IMG/VR virus record: IMGVR_UViG_3300048044_000038
Location: 1-29,171 of that record
DNA from: a virus
Length of the DNA: 29,171 nucleotides
Reading direction: 5' to 3' (one strand)
This document shows positions 7,067-13,730 of this stretch, piece by piece; the first letter of the stretch is position 1; the number at the start of each line of letters is the position of its first letter. The position numbers and the translations under genes were made by a program. The notes below the pieces were generated by a model, which ran no database searches, was not told the DNA's origin, and saw only the letters and a list, made by a program, of their open reading frames with translations.

Positions 7067-8059
7067 TTATAAATAGGTTTTTAAAACTAATTGTTTCTTT
7101 CGCAGGACATCGTTCCCGCTCATTTGATCTTGCATATCGACTCCGTTTTGATGCGCTGGGCAATTTGTGCATAGGCAATTAGGTTTCAGGCATCCACAGG
7201 TGCAATCACTACATTCATCTATACAACATTTCACGCATGTACAAATAAAATCAGTCGGTGGTTTTCCAGTCATCGCACATGGATAGGGCGACATGGCGGT
7301 CCTGTTTGGGCAGAATTCACATTTGTCCGGCACCTTGTTATCGCTCGCAACGGATGCCATAGCATCTCGGGATTCCCCATCCGGATAGGTTGCTAAGATG
7401 AGAGATTGACGGAACCTTTCCTGTTCTGTCATTACACGGCGGCCTTCGAAGTAATCTTTCGCCAGCAACCCAGCCGTTCTCTTTGAGGTGGCTTCGGGAA
7501 TGCCGATGCTAGTTTGATCAAAGGCCGGGAAATCGACTGCCGAAACATCCAATATCCTTGCAAAATTATTAATCGTTCGCAAATTGGTATCACTGTTGTA
7601 AGTATCTTCCTCAACGATAAAGCCGATGGACATTTTATCAATATCGCCCCGCCCGATAAGTTCATAAAGGTCGCGTCCCGCTGTCGTGTTGGCCAGGTTC
7701 GCTCGAATAGCAAGTCCCTTGGCATCCACAGTAAGTGTCAGCGTCTTGTTTCTGGTTCTCGCCATAATCATAACGGTATCGTCATGGTTATAACGAAAGG
7801 CAACATCTGACATGTCGGCATCGTCAAAAGCCCCGGTAGCCACCATTTCTGAGTACTGAACACCGCCATATTCATAAAGCACGGTAGGCTGATCAAAGAT
7901 TGAGGCATAGCCTTCGACAATCATGTCTTGCTGTATATCTTCATCAACCAGCAGCGGCTTTCCGTCCGGGCCGACCAGTGGCGTCCCCTCTGCTCCCATC
8001 GCCACTTGTGCGATTCTAATTTCAGAAAAGCGTATTTCTTTTTTATGATCACTCTTCAC
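7067..8059 (-). CDS. HK97-family prohead protease with Cys-rich C-terminal tail
   Basis: This is a 330-residue protein from GTG 8059, overlapping the portal stop codon. Residues about 10-200 are the S78 protease domain: MIVEGYASIFDQPTV near 46, catalytic His92 in RYNHDD, catalytic Ser144 in DKMSIGF, and ILDVSAVDFPAFDQTSI near 170. It cleaves the capsid delta domain during head maturation. Odd feature: residues 247-300 form an added domain with 14 cysteines in CxxC, CxC and CC patterns (247, 250, 261, 273, 275, 278, 279, 283, 286, 288, 290, 295, 297, 300). It looks like a zinc-binding module. Typical members end near residue 200-240. The region 7067-7370 is in frame and continuous with the protease, so I see a fusion and not an adjacent gene. 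Confidence 0.9.
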   Translation of the reverse strand: MKSDHKKEIRFSEIRIAQVAMGAEGTPLVGPDGKPLLVDEDIQQDMIVEGYASIFDQPTVLYEYGGVQYSEMVATGAFDDADMSDVAFRYNHDDTVMIMARTRNKTLTLTVDAKGLAIRANLANTTAGRDLYELIGRGDIDKMSIGFIVEEDTYNSDTNLRTINNFARILDVSAVDFPAFDQTSIGIPEATSKRTAGLLAKDYFEGRRVMTEQERFRQSLILATYPDGESRDAMASVASDNKVPDKCEFCPNRTAMSPYPCAMTGKPPTDFICTCVKCCIDECSDCTCGCLKPNCLCTNCPAHQNGVDMQDQMSGNDVLRKKQLVLKTYL

Positions 8060-9314
8060 TTGGTTGCTTCCCTCCCTGGGTTGCTACTGGATTCGCGCCA
8101 ATCTTCGCGCGGGCCAGCTGATATTGATCGACAATATTCACGTTAATATAATTTAGCGAGGTGTAATACTCATCGCCGCCCTCAATGGGTTCCAGCCCAA
8201 ATAACGCCCGTGCTTGGTTGTTGCTTAAGGCACCGCGATTTCCCAGCGTATCCATGATGGCTAATTTGTTTGCCACATCTGTCAGTTCCAGAGCCGACTG
8301 AAAAAAGGCAATCTCATTGCCGTGCGACTGTTCAAAGGGTGAAAACAAAATATTCGTAAAGGCTTGATTGAAAGCGGTCACAATTGTTTCGAGCGTCTTG
8401 TTATAAAACGCCGCATACTGCGAGTCGTTATAGGTTCCGTCGAGGATGGGCAAACTGACACCAAACCAGCGCAGGATTTTATTTTCGATAAATTTTAAAG
8501 TTTCAGCATCAATCGTTTGGCTCTTGAGGTCTACCGGCGTAAACTTGCCTTTGAAATCCATGGGAACCACTCCGGCCCCAGATTCAACCGCCGCCATAAA
8601 GGCCCTGCGCTCCGCTTCCTTTTTGGCATCGTCAAGAGTGGTGTTCAGTTCGAGGACCCCGCGAATGCCCTGGCTCAATTTAATGCCATTTGCCGTGCCG
8701 GACAAGATGGTATCATTAATGTTGATGACTTTCTGTAAAGACATATTGTCTGCCGTGCCAGTCAGCCCGCCACCCATGACATCGTTGATCGAAAATTTCT
8801 TTCGGATATGGATGACATCTTCATAAGGCAATATCGTTTGTACGCCACGGGGAAAAACAAACTTAACAAATAAAGCCCCCGAGGCATCTTGCAGCCACTC
8901 TAGCGTGAGCGGAGACAAAGGCCACAGTCCGGTATAGTTTCGGCTTTTGTTCCCCCGTGAGTCTATGACCAGTTCATAGGAAGGGTAGATAAAAACATTG
9001 CTATTGAGGTACAGAGTCCAAATGACTTTCTCGATAAAATCACGGGTGGTCATGAGCGGATTGGGTTTTCGCATCAGCAGCTGATTAATATCGACGCGCG
9101 AAGGTTTGAGTAGCTTGCCTGTACTTGGATCGCGCCGGATGTGCTTCGGCTGCAGCTTGGACATTTCAGTTGCTATACAGTCAACACAGGTCTGCACGAT
9201 GTCACTGGCATAGATGTTGTGACCGTACTGGGAGTAAAAGGGAGCCTGTCCACTGAGCAATGCTAATTCGCTTAATCCTGGTGGCGCTTTTTTAAACAGT
9301 GCATCTAAGAGCAA
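8049..9314 (-). CDS. Portal protein, HK97 type
   Basis: This is a 421-residue protein from TTG 9314 with AAGGAG upstream; no ATG lies nearby in frame. Portal traits include an N-terminal region with VQTCVDCIATEMSKLQPKHI, the LMRKPNPLMTTRDFIEKVIWTLYLNSNVF segment (residues about 85-115), the PYEDVIHIRKKFS block and the C-terminal DTLGNRGALSNNQARALFGL. It forms the dodecameric ring at the capsid vertex through which terminase pumps DNA. It lies directly after the small membrane protein and overlaps the protease gene, the normal terL-portal-protease-capsid order. Confidence 0.93.
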   Translation of the reverse strand: MLLDALFKKAPPGLSELALLSGQAPFYSQYGHNIYASDIVQTCVDCIATEMSKLQPKHIRRDPSTGKLLKPSRVDINQLLMRKPNPLMTTRDFIEKVIWTLYLNSNVFIYPSYELVIDSRGNKSRNYTGLWPLSPLTLEWLQDASGALFVKFVFPRGVQTILPYEDVIHIRKKFSINDVMGGGLTGTADNMSLQKVININDTILSGTANGIKLSQGIRGVLELNTTLDDAKKEAERRAFMAAVESGAGVVPMDFKGKFTPVDLKSQTIDAETLKFIENKILRWFGVSLPILDGTYNDSQYAAFYNKTLETIVTAFNQAFTNILFSPFEQSHGNEIAFFQSALELTDVANKLAIMDTLGNRGALSNNQARALFGLEPIEGGDEYYTSLNYINVNIVDQYQLARAKIGANPVATQGGKQPSEE

Positions 9315-9327
9315 GTGTCACATCTCC

Positions 9328-9492
9328 TTAACCTGCATGTTTCTTGGCAATCAGGACTGCCATAATTACAAAACAAAGCCCCAGCACAAGAAACCCGATA
9401 GGCACCGAGAAAAGGAACCCGCCAAGATCAATAAACACCATCCCGGCAATCAAACAAATTGCATCAAGCCAATCCTTTAAAATTTTCTGCAT
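9328..9492 (-). CDS. Small membrane protein between terL and portal
   Basis: This is a 54-residue protein from ATG 9492 with AAGGAGAAAACC upstream, ending at TAA 9328. It starts MQKILKDWLDAICLIAGMVF and has two hydrophobic segments (about residues 10-28 and 29-48) before a basic end, IAKKHAG. It fits two short membrane spans. Similar tiny membrane proteins occupy this slot in several Firmicute phages, but their function is unknown to me. The strong ribosome site and exact fit between the two flanking genes make it a real gene. Confidence 0.75.
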   Translation of the reverse strand: MQKILKDWLDAICLIAGMVFIDLGGFLFSVPIGFLVLGLCFVIMAVLIAKKHAG

Positions 9493-9502
9493 GGTTTTCT
9501 CC

Positions 9503-11137
9503 TTATTGATTTACGTAAGCTAGATATTCCGTTTTGTACATTTGGAATATGGCAAGACAGTTGACTAGTGTGGCCACACCATCAATTTTCTTTTCGGCAT
9601 TGGACTTGCAAGGCATGATTCGGCCATACTTATCCGTTGCGATCGCAACATTACCAAGACACCACCGGTCAACCGGATTGTCTTGGTAGACGATGTGCTT
9701 GCTCCGAAGTTCTGCCCCCAGTAAATTAAAAGGGTTCGACAACGTAATGAACGTTTGTCGAACCGCCTCCATAGTGGGCTGATCTAAATCGTCAAAGATC
9801 TCAGCCATTTCCTTCACCCAAAATTTCGCCAGAGCATTATCATAGCCAATGCGATAAGGCCGGAAGTTGTATTTTTGGAACGTACGTAAAAACCATTGGG
9901 TGATCAACGAAAAATCGTTATCATTGCCCGGTGAAACGGTGATCAGTCCTTGCTGGACCCATTGACGGTAGTCTATGCCATCGTCCTTAATATCCAGTTT
10001 GGCTTCAGGAATAAAGTATTGCGTCAGCATATATTTCTTGGGATCGCCAGCACGCATAATCATGATCCGTGCATTGCACAAATCGGTTGTAAACGCTAAA
10101 TCGGCGCCACCAATCACGTAGCACCCTCTAAAGTCTTCTGGATTAAACGTCGATTCATTACTATAAACATCAGGACTGAATGCGGCATTGGCATTGTTTT
10201 GCTTGATGTTAAAATCCTTGGAAAGCACGAACCCGCGCGTCTGCATATTGGTTTTTGCTTCGTCAACCATACCGCGCAGGAAGGAACGTTTTTTTATCGT
10301 CCCAAGACCGGGGTTGGACTTCACCCAGCTTTTCTCATCTTGCCAAACCTCGGCCTCGTTGTCTTGCGTATAGAGCCAAACCAACCAGCGCGGTCTTTCC
10401 AGTTCGCCTTCCAGCACTTGGCGGGCCTCTTTCAATCGCAAATCTAAATAGCCATCTTGAACAAATCCCTCGGTGGTTAGTTCGAAAAACAGCGGTTCTT
10501 CTTGAGTAGACAGCGACTGTCTAATTGGCATAATAGCCGTGTCGTCTTTCATTTCGTGGACTTCATCCGCCATGCCCACTGCAATATTCCGGCCTTCCTT
10601 CGCCCCGGTCTTAGCCGAAATCTTTCGGATGTTTCCTTTGTTCATGTAACTATATTTTCCCGTCTTTTTGGGCTTGCGAGGATTGCCGAAGAAGATTCCC
10701 TTGATGCTTTTTCTGGTCATCTTTTCCAGTGCGGGACTTTGCTCGCGCATGGCATTGATCGCTTGGAAGGCAAGATCGGCCTGTTCGTAATCGTTACTTG
10801 AGCAGAGAATTTTCGTTCCCATTCCACCACAAAAAAATTCAGCCAAACAAATGGCTGAAACTAAGGGGGTCTTGCCCGACTTGCGAGCTACAAGAAACAT
10901 GATTTCTTGATATTTACGAACCGACTTCTCCAGTTCGGCATCAACAATTTTGAAAGAATAGATGGCTTCGATAAAGGCTTTCTGAAACAACATTAAGATA
11001 AAGGGCTTTCCGGCATGAGGCGCTTCGCTGTGACGGCATTGCGTTTCGATAAATTTAATCCGTCGGTGGGCATCTGCTGGCTGAAACTGTATATCTGGAT
11101 CGTCAAAGTGTTCCAGCAGTAAGTCAAGTTGCTTCAT
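9503..11137 (-). CDS. terL: Terminase large subunit
   Basis: This is a 544-residue product when read from ATG 11137. The ATPase has Walker A at residues 84-90 (ARKSGKT) and Walker B VGMADEVHEM with Asp191/Glu192. TTEGFVQDGYLD and YTQDNEAEVW are typical of this terminase group. The nuclease domain starts at about residue 340 with GGADLAFTTDLCN and includes the late KKIDGVATLVNCLA segment. It packages DNA through the portal. The start is uncertain: the same frame stays open upstream to a well-placed ATG at 11239, and the 33 codons in between encode conserved terminase N-terminal sequence (SYLLEYIQRCKSGEIVIGSE). The second codon of that longer frame is TAG. The annotated product may therefore lack its usual N-terminus. 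Confidence 0.93.
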   Translation of the reverse strand: MKQLDLLLEHFDDPDIQFQPADAHRRIKFIETQCRHSEAPHAGKPFILMLFQKAFIEAIYSFKIVDAELEKSVRKYQEIMFLVARKSGKTPLVSAICLAEFFCGGMGTKILCSSNDYEQADLAFQAINAMREQSPALEKMTRKSIKGIFFGNPRKPKKTGKYSYMNKGNIRKISAKTGAKEGRNIAVGMADEVHEMKDDTAIMPIRQSLSTQEEPLFFELTTEGFVQDGYLDLRLKEARQVLEGELERPRWLVWLYTQDNEAEVWQDEKSWVKSNPGLGTIKKRSFLRGMVDEAKTNMQTRGFVLSKDFNIKQNNANAAFSPDVYSNESTFNPEDFRGCYVIGGADLAFTTDLCNARIMIMRAGDPKKYMLTQYFIPEAKLDIKDDGIDYRQWVQQGLITVSPGNDNDFSLITQWFLRTFQKYNFRPYRIGYDNALAKFWVKEMAEIFDDLDQPTMEAVRQTFITLSNPFNLLGAELRSKHIVYQDNPVDRWCLGNVAIATDKYGRIMPCKSNAEKKIDGVATLVNCLAIFQMYKTEYLAYVNQ

Positions 11138-11239
11138 CAGCTCGGAGCCAATGACGATTTCGCCAGACTTACATCTCTGTATATATTCAAGCAGATAGGA
11201 TTGCGGAATTTTCTCTTCGGGCTGGGCCAGACTACATCG
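11138..11239 (-). other. terL 5' extension with start-stop (ATG TAG)
   Basis: Upstream of the first usable ATG, the terL frame continues through conserved codons for EEKIPQSYLLEYIQRCKSGE. It reaches ATG at 11239, preceded by AAGGAGG with a three-base gap. The next codon is TAG (11234-11236). No ATG, GTG or TTG lies in frame between that TAG and 11137. Either the gene has taken a nonsense mutation, or start-stop reinitiation or amber readthrough controls it. Confidence 0.75.
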
Positions 11240-11303
11240 CCCTCCTTAAAATCAAGATTGCGAATTTTTAGAACGAGGAATATATTGATCCGATTTCCGC
11301 CAT

Positions 11304-11327
11304 AAAAAAAGAAGCCCTTATGGCTTC
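11304..11327 (-). terminator. Terminator at the downstream end of the cargo island
   Basis: The minus strand reads GAAGCC ATAAG GGCTTC followed by seven T. It separates the last cargo gene (11373) from terL. Confidence 0.8.
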
Positions 11328-11372
11328 CTGTGTTGTCATTCGTCTAATTTTTCCTGTTATTAGGTCCTCGGG

Positions 11373-11633
11373 TCACCACTGCTTGAGTACCAACCCGCCG
11401 CTTTTGGGGGCTATCAAATACTGCTGGCCTTCTATAACTAAATACTTTTCATTTACTATTATCATGCTGCCGTTTATATTCTGTAACGCCAGTTCGCGAT
11501 ATACGGCAATAAGTGCGTCCTGTTTCCTGCTGGGGGAATATTGTTTTAATATCTCATTGGCAATTCTTTCAGGGTTACCAAGATCTGCATTGGCTGCCTG
11601 CCCCTCTGTTTCGGGTTCATTGGCAAAGTGCAT
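11373..11633 (-). CDS. Small protein of unknown function (cargo island)
   Basis: This is an 86-residue protein. I place the start at ATG 11633, six bases after AGGAGGTG; a GTG at 11651 lies within the upstream gene's end. The product has an acidic, Asn/Gln-rich N-terminal region (NEPETEGQAANADLG), a helix with ERIANEILKQYSPSRKQDAL, and a beta-rich end with GSMIIVNEKYLVIEGQQYLI. I do not recognise a family. It overlaps the ribosome site of the gene remnant upstream and ends before a terminator, so it closes a short operon. Confidence 0.65.
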   Translation of the reverse strand: MHFANEPETEGQAANADLGNPERIANEILKQYSPSRKQDALIAVYRELALQNINGSMIIVNEKYLVIEGQQYLIAPKSGGLVLKQW

Positions 11634-11638
11634 CCGGT

Positions 11639-11801
11639 TCACCTCCTGCACTTTGCTGTTAAAGCTATCCGGCCCGCTTCGATTTCCTCCTTGATCTCGC
11701 TGGCGTTATACATTACAATATCGATATCCCGAATGTCTTCAGTGGCTAGGACCCAATCGCCATTCCATACATCTTCCCACCGTCCAATTCAATGTTTCCA
11801 T
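11639..11801 (-). pseudogene. Broken small gene, paralogue of the 62-residue protein at 12500
   Basis: A 48-codon frame (11639-11785) encodes GRWEDVWNGDWVLATEDIRD and on to IDIVMYNASEIKEEIEAGRI. It aligns without gaps over 32 residues with the protein at 12500-12688: WVLATEDIRDIDIVMY against YVLIPQDDGDIEVLIY, with the EI.EE.E.G ending shared. It has no in-frame start: TGA ends the frame at 11789-11791. An ATG with AGGA upstream lies at 11801 in another frame, one shift away. A frameshift after METLN is the simplest reading; an ATT start is the alternative. The function is unknown. Confidence 0.5.
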
Positions 11802-11845
11802 TTTATCCTGCTAAATTTAGTGTTAATAGCCCGCTTCTAAACGAG

Positions 11846-12094
11846 TCATGACCGAGGCGAACAAAATCCATCACTGGGACGGCAGAATCCCGGTCCGCAA
11901 TAACCATAGAGCGGAGGGCAAATGACCAGCCCGCAATGCCCTACGTGCGGGGGGCAAGCTATTAGCGGTCCGCAAGGCTCCTGGCGTGGACGGCAAGGTT
12001 CCGGCGCACAAACCGGTCTTTTTATACTACGATCTGAGTCACTCCATTCTATGATTTCAGGTTCTTCCCGATTATTCCATACGTCTTTTGACAT
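11846..12094 (-). CDS. Cys/Pro/Gly-rich repeat protein
   Basis: This is an 82-residue protein from ATG 12094 with GGAGGTG five bases upstream. Residues 1-27 are acidic and hydrophilic (MSKDVWNNREEPEIIEWSD). Residues 29-80 are a repeat array of about 12 residues per unit with nine cysteines (29, 34, 41, 47, 54, 59, 66, 71, 78) and alternating 5- and 7-residue spacing, as in CGPLIACPPHVGH, CGLVICPPLYGY and CGPGFCRPSDGF. Such Cys-Pro-Gly repeats recall spore-coat or surface proteins of spore-forming Firmicutes, but I cannot name a family. There is no signal peptide. It is divergent from the plus-strand gene at 12186. Confidence 0.7.
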   Translation of the reverse strand: MSKDVWNNREEPEIIEWSDSDRSIKRPVCAPEPCRPRQEPCGPLIACPPHVGHCGLVICPPLYGYCGPGFCRPSDGFCSPRS

Positions 12095-12119
12095 ATACCC
12101 ACCTCCGGAAAGGGTTCAC

Positions 12120-12130
12120 TGCTATATAAT
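12120..12130 (+). promoter_or_regulatory. Candidate extended -10 promoter for the plus-strand gene
   Basis: The plus strand reads TGCTATATAAT, which contains TATAAT at 12125-12130 and a TG just upstream. The opposite strand of the same bases reads ATTATATAGCA, so the 91-base gap may drive both divergent genes. No good -35 box was found on either strand. Confidence 0.5.
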
Positions 12131-12185
12131 ATGCCTGTGGAATTAACCAGTTACAGCGGCCACATTTTAAGTAAGGAGGCTATCC

Positions 12186-12431
12186 ATGAAAGCAACCATC
12201 TATAAAGACATTTTCCTGAAGCGAGCCCTTCCCATCATGGAATTTGATCGAATCTCCATTGCCGCCTATGCCGGAATACTCTCCGTGGCCAGCTTTGGTA
12301 ACGCGGAGAATTTTCGTATACCGGCATATATCGTAGAACCTGGTCAGGCCTACCTTACTGCCGAGGAGTGGCGTAATCTCGTCACGAAGGTACAGCTTAC
12401 TCCAGACCAAACGGTAGACATCAAGCTTTGA
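12186..12431 (+). CDS. Plus-strand small protein of unknown function
   Basis: This is the only convincing plus-strand gene of the window: 81 residues from ATG 12186 with AAGGAGG six bases upstream (12173-12179). The product starts MKATIYKDIFLKRALPIMEF. It has a mildly hydrophobic middle (ISIAAYAGILSVASFGNAEN) that is too polar for a clear membrane span. The end (YLTAEEWRNLVTKVQLTPDQ) is helical. I recognise no family. A promoter candidate lies 55 bases upstream and a strong bidirectional terminator 26 bases downstream, so it forms its own transcription unit. That is the classic moron layout, suggesting expression in the lysogen. Confidence 0.75.
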   Translation: MKATIYKDIFLKRALPIMEFDRISIAAYAGILSVASFGNAENFRIPAYIVEPGQAYLTAEEWRNLVTKVQLTPDQTVDIKL

Positions 12432-12456
12432 ATTTGGCATTTAAAATCTATGGGTT

Positions 12457-12497
12457 GCTACAAAAAGGAAAGCCGATTTGGCTTCCCTTTTTGTAGC
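12457..12497. terminator. Bidirectional terminator between convergent genes
   Basis: An 18-base stem (GCTACAAAAAGGAAAGCC against its near-complement, one mismatch) has a 5-base loop, with A5 and T5 tracts in the arms. It works on paper for both the plus-strand gene ending at 12431 and the minus-strand gene ending at 12500. Confidence 0.8.
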
Positions 12498-12499
12498 GC

Positions 12500-12688
12500 T
12501 TATTTTTTTAGCGTAAGCCAGCCTTCTTCTAACCCTTCCTCAATCTCATCCTCTGTGTAAATAAGAACCTCGATATCTCCATCATCCTGGGGTATCAGTA
12601 CATAGCTTTCGTTTACTACATATAATTTGCCAGCTAGCATGTAGAGTTCGTCATATACTTCAAAAATGGTTCCTTTGGCGTACTTCAT
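12500..12688 (-). CDS. Small acidic protein of unknown function
   Basis: This is a 62-residue protein from ATG 12688 with CGGAGGG upstream, starting one base after the stop of the previous small gene. It is strongly acidic towards the C-terminus (TEDEIEEGLEEGWLTL). The N-terminal half (MKYAKGTIFEVYDELYMLAG) looks beta-rich. It is related over its last 32 residues to the broken gene at 11639-11801, so the island carries two versions of this protein. I recognise no named family. Confidence 0.65.
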   Translation of the reverse strand: MKYAKGTIFEVYDELYMLAGKLYVVNESYVLIPQDDGDIEVLIYTEDEIEEGLEEGWLTLKK

Positions 12689-12689
12689 C

Positions 12690-12848
12690 TTATACCCTCC
12701 GACTTTTATAAAAACTTTCCCGTAGCCGCTCCGTACGAATTTTGTGTATCAAGAGAACGTCTTCTTCTGTCACCTGCCTGGGCAGCACAAATATATTTAA
12801 TTTTTGAAGTTCTTTAGAGATAAATTTGCGACGGTACCCAAGAATCAT
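12690..12848 (-). CDS. Very small basic protein (52 residues)
   Basis: The frame runs from ATG 12848, with GGGGAGAAGG upstream, to TAA 12690. The product starts MILGYRRKFISKELQKLNIF and ends in a run of basic residues (RTERLRESFYKSRRV). It is tightly followed by the next gene (one-base gap), which has its ribosome site inside this gene's last codons. I recognise no family. Size, ribosome site and coupling support a real gene; the basic, helical end might bind nucleic acid, but that is only inference. Confidence 0.6.
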   Translation of the reverse strand: MILGYRRKFISKELQKLNIFVLPRQVTEEDVLLIHKIRTERLRESFYKSRRV

Positions 12849-12862
12849 TTTCCTTCTCCCCA

Positions 12863-12886
12863 TCCTGTTCTTTTGTCAGTGTCATG
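12863..12886 (-). repeat. 24-base direct repeat, copy 1
   Basis: This is an exact 24-base match to 14650-14673. On the minus strand it starts CATGACACTGACAAAAG and encodes the opening MTLTKEQ of a short frame. Here that frame is out of phase with the 52-residue gene and stops after 23 codons. Confidence 0.9.
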
Positions 12887-12943
12887 ATAGCTCTGCAAAC
12901 ACAGGAAAATAAGGAATATCTTCATTTTTTATCCGTCTTCTCG

Positions 12944-13201
12944 CTAATTCTCCAGTTTACTTGCAAAACCTGCGGCGATCAGTCCATCCAATAATTGACG
13001 GCTTTTTTCTTCAACCGTCCGCTTACCAACATCGATGCCAATGCCAGTAAACCGGAACACGTTAGCCGCTACATACGTGATATATGCCTCCACATGAACC
13101 AGTGTATCCCGGTGAAAGCATTCGCCCCACATTTCGCCGACAACCGCCTCGGGCGAACCTTCATATTCTTTGTCGTTCATCCATACTCGCACTTTTATCA
13201 C
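12944..13201 (-). CDS. Small protein coupled to the cyclotransferase
   Basis: This is an 85-residue protein. Its GTG at 13201 forms a four-base GTGA overlap with the stop of the upstream cyclotransferase gene, so the two are translated together (GTG 13204 is a second possibility). It begins VIKVRVWMNDKEYEGSPEAV, continues with a hydrophobic middle (VHVEAYITYVAANVFRFTGI) and ends with a helix (SRQLLDGLIAAGFASKL). There is no membrane span or Cys motif. I recognise no family. The tight coupling suggests it works with the cyclotransferase and amidoligase. Confidence 0.75.
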   Translation of the reverse strand: MIKVRVWMNDKEYEGSPEAVVGEMWGECFHRDTLVHVEAYITYVAANVFRFTGIGIDVGKRTVEEKSRQLLDGLIAAGFASKLEN

Positions 13202-13680
13202 CACATCCTAAAATATCGTTTAATCTTATACCGCGGTTCTTCCTCCGGAAAAGCCGCTGCTTTTACCGCCTGGTCAAGAGTACCGATATCAAAACAGGCT
13301 TGGCGATAGCCTTGCCGGATAACGTTGTAGTACCTGCCGCCCGGTGTGCCAAACATCAGGCCTTCATTCATCACATACACCATTGCCTTTACCTGGTTTC
13401 CCCTACAGGTCACGGTCACAGTTTCCTTGTGGTAGAGATGAGGGAATCCTTCATACCGATCCAGCGCCGCTTCATCTGCCGGTCGAAGCTCCCACAATAA
13501 TCCCGGTACTACGCCAGCTGCGTCCGGCTCAATGTTTGCCACCGCGCCGCCGTCCATCCCCCGGAAAGTCAGTTTATATCCCTTTAGCTTCACTGACCCC
13601 AGCGCCCATGCAGTCGCACAGCGGCGCGTCATCTGCCCCAAATTTAAGTTGCTGCCGTAGGCCAAATAGATCGTCTTCAT
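13198..13680 (-). CDS. Gamma-glutamylcyclotransferase-like protein (AIG2/GGCT fold)
   Basis: This is a protein of about 160 residues. Three ATG codons stand in a row (13686, 13683, 13680); the third is best spaced from AAGGAG and gives MKTIYLAYGSNLNLGQMTRR. The YGSN loop near the start is the family's glycine-loop substrate site. It is followed by GSVKLKGYKLTFRGMDG, VPGLLWELRPADEAALDRYE with GFPHLYHKE, and a late beta strand. The fold releases 5-oxoproline from gamma-glutamyl amides or hydrolyses related isopeptide-like bonds. Lying after an amidoligase, it probably edits or opens the bonds that enzyme makes. GC content looks higher here than in the phage core. Confidence 0.85.
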   Translation of the reverse strand: MKTIYLAYGSNLNLGQMTRRCATAWALGSVKLKGYKLTFRGMDGGAVANIEPDAAGVVPGLLWELRPADEAALDRYEGFPHLYHKETVTVTCRGNQVKAMVYVMNEGLMFGTPGGRYYNVIRQGYRQACFDIGTLDQAVKAAAFPEEEPRYKIKRYFRMW

Positions 13681-13697
13681 CATCATTTCTCCTTAAT

Positions 13698-13727
13698 CGG
13701 GGCGGCGGAAAAATCCGCCCCGCCTTT
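13698..13727. other. GC-rich hairpin between amidoligase and cyclotransferase genes
   Basis: The plus strand reads GGCGGA AAAA TCCGCC with extra flanking GC pairs, then five T. The T-tract is on the plus strand, where no gene ends. On the minus strand it is a hairpin without a T-tract. It may moderate read-through from the amidoligase to the cyclotransferase or protect mRNA. Confidence 0.4.
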
Positions 13728-13730
13728 TTC

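Noticed and set aside
6945-7178. 77-codon minus-strand frame in the capsid leader overlapping the protease end
   Set aside because: It is antiphase to the protease, has no ribosome site and no recognisable product; the repeats fit a regulatory region better.
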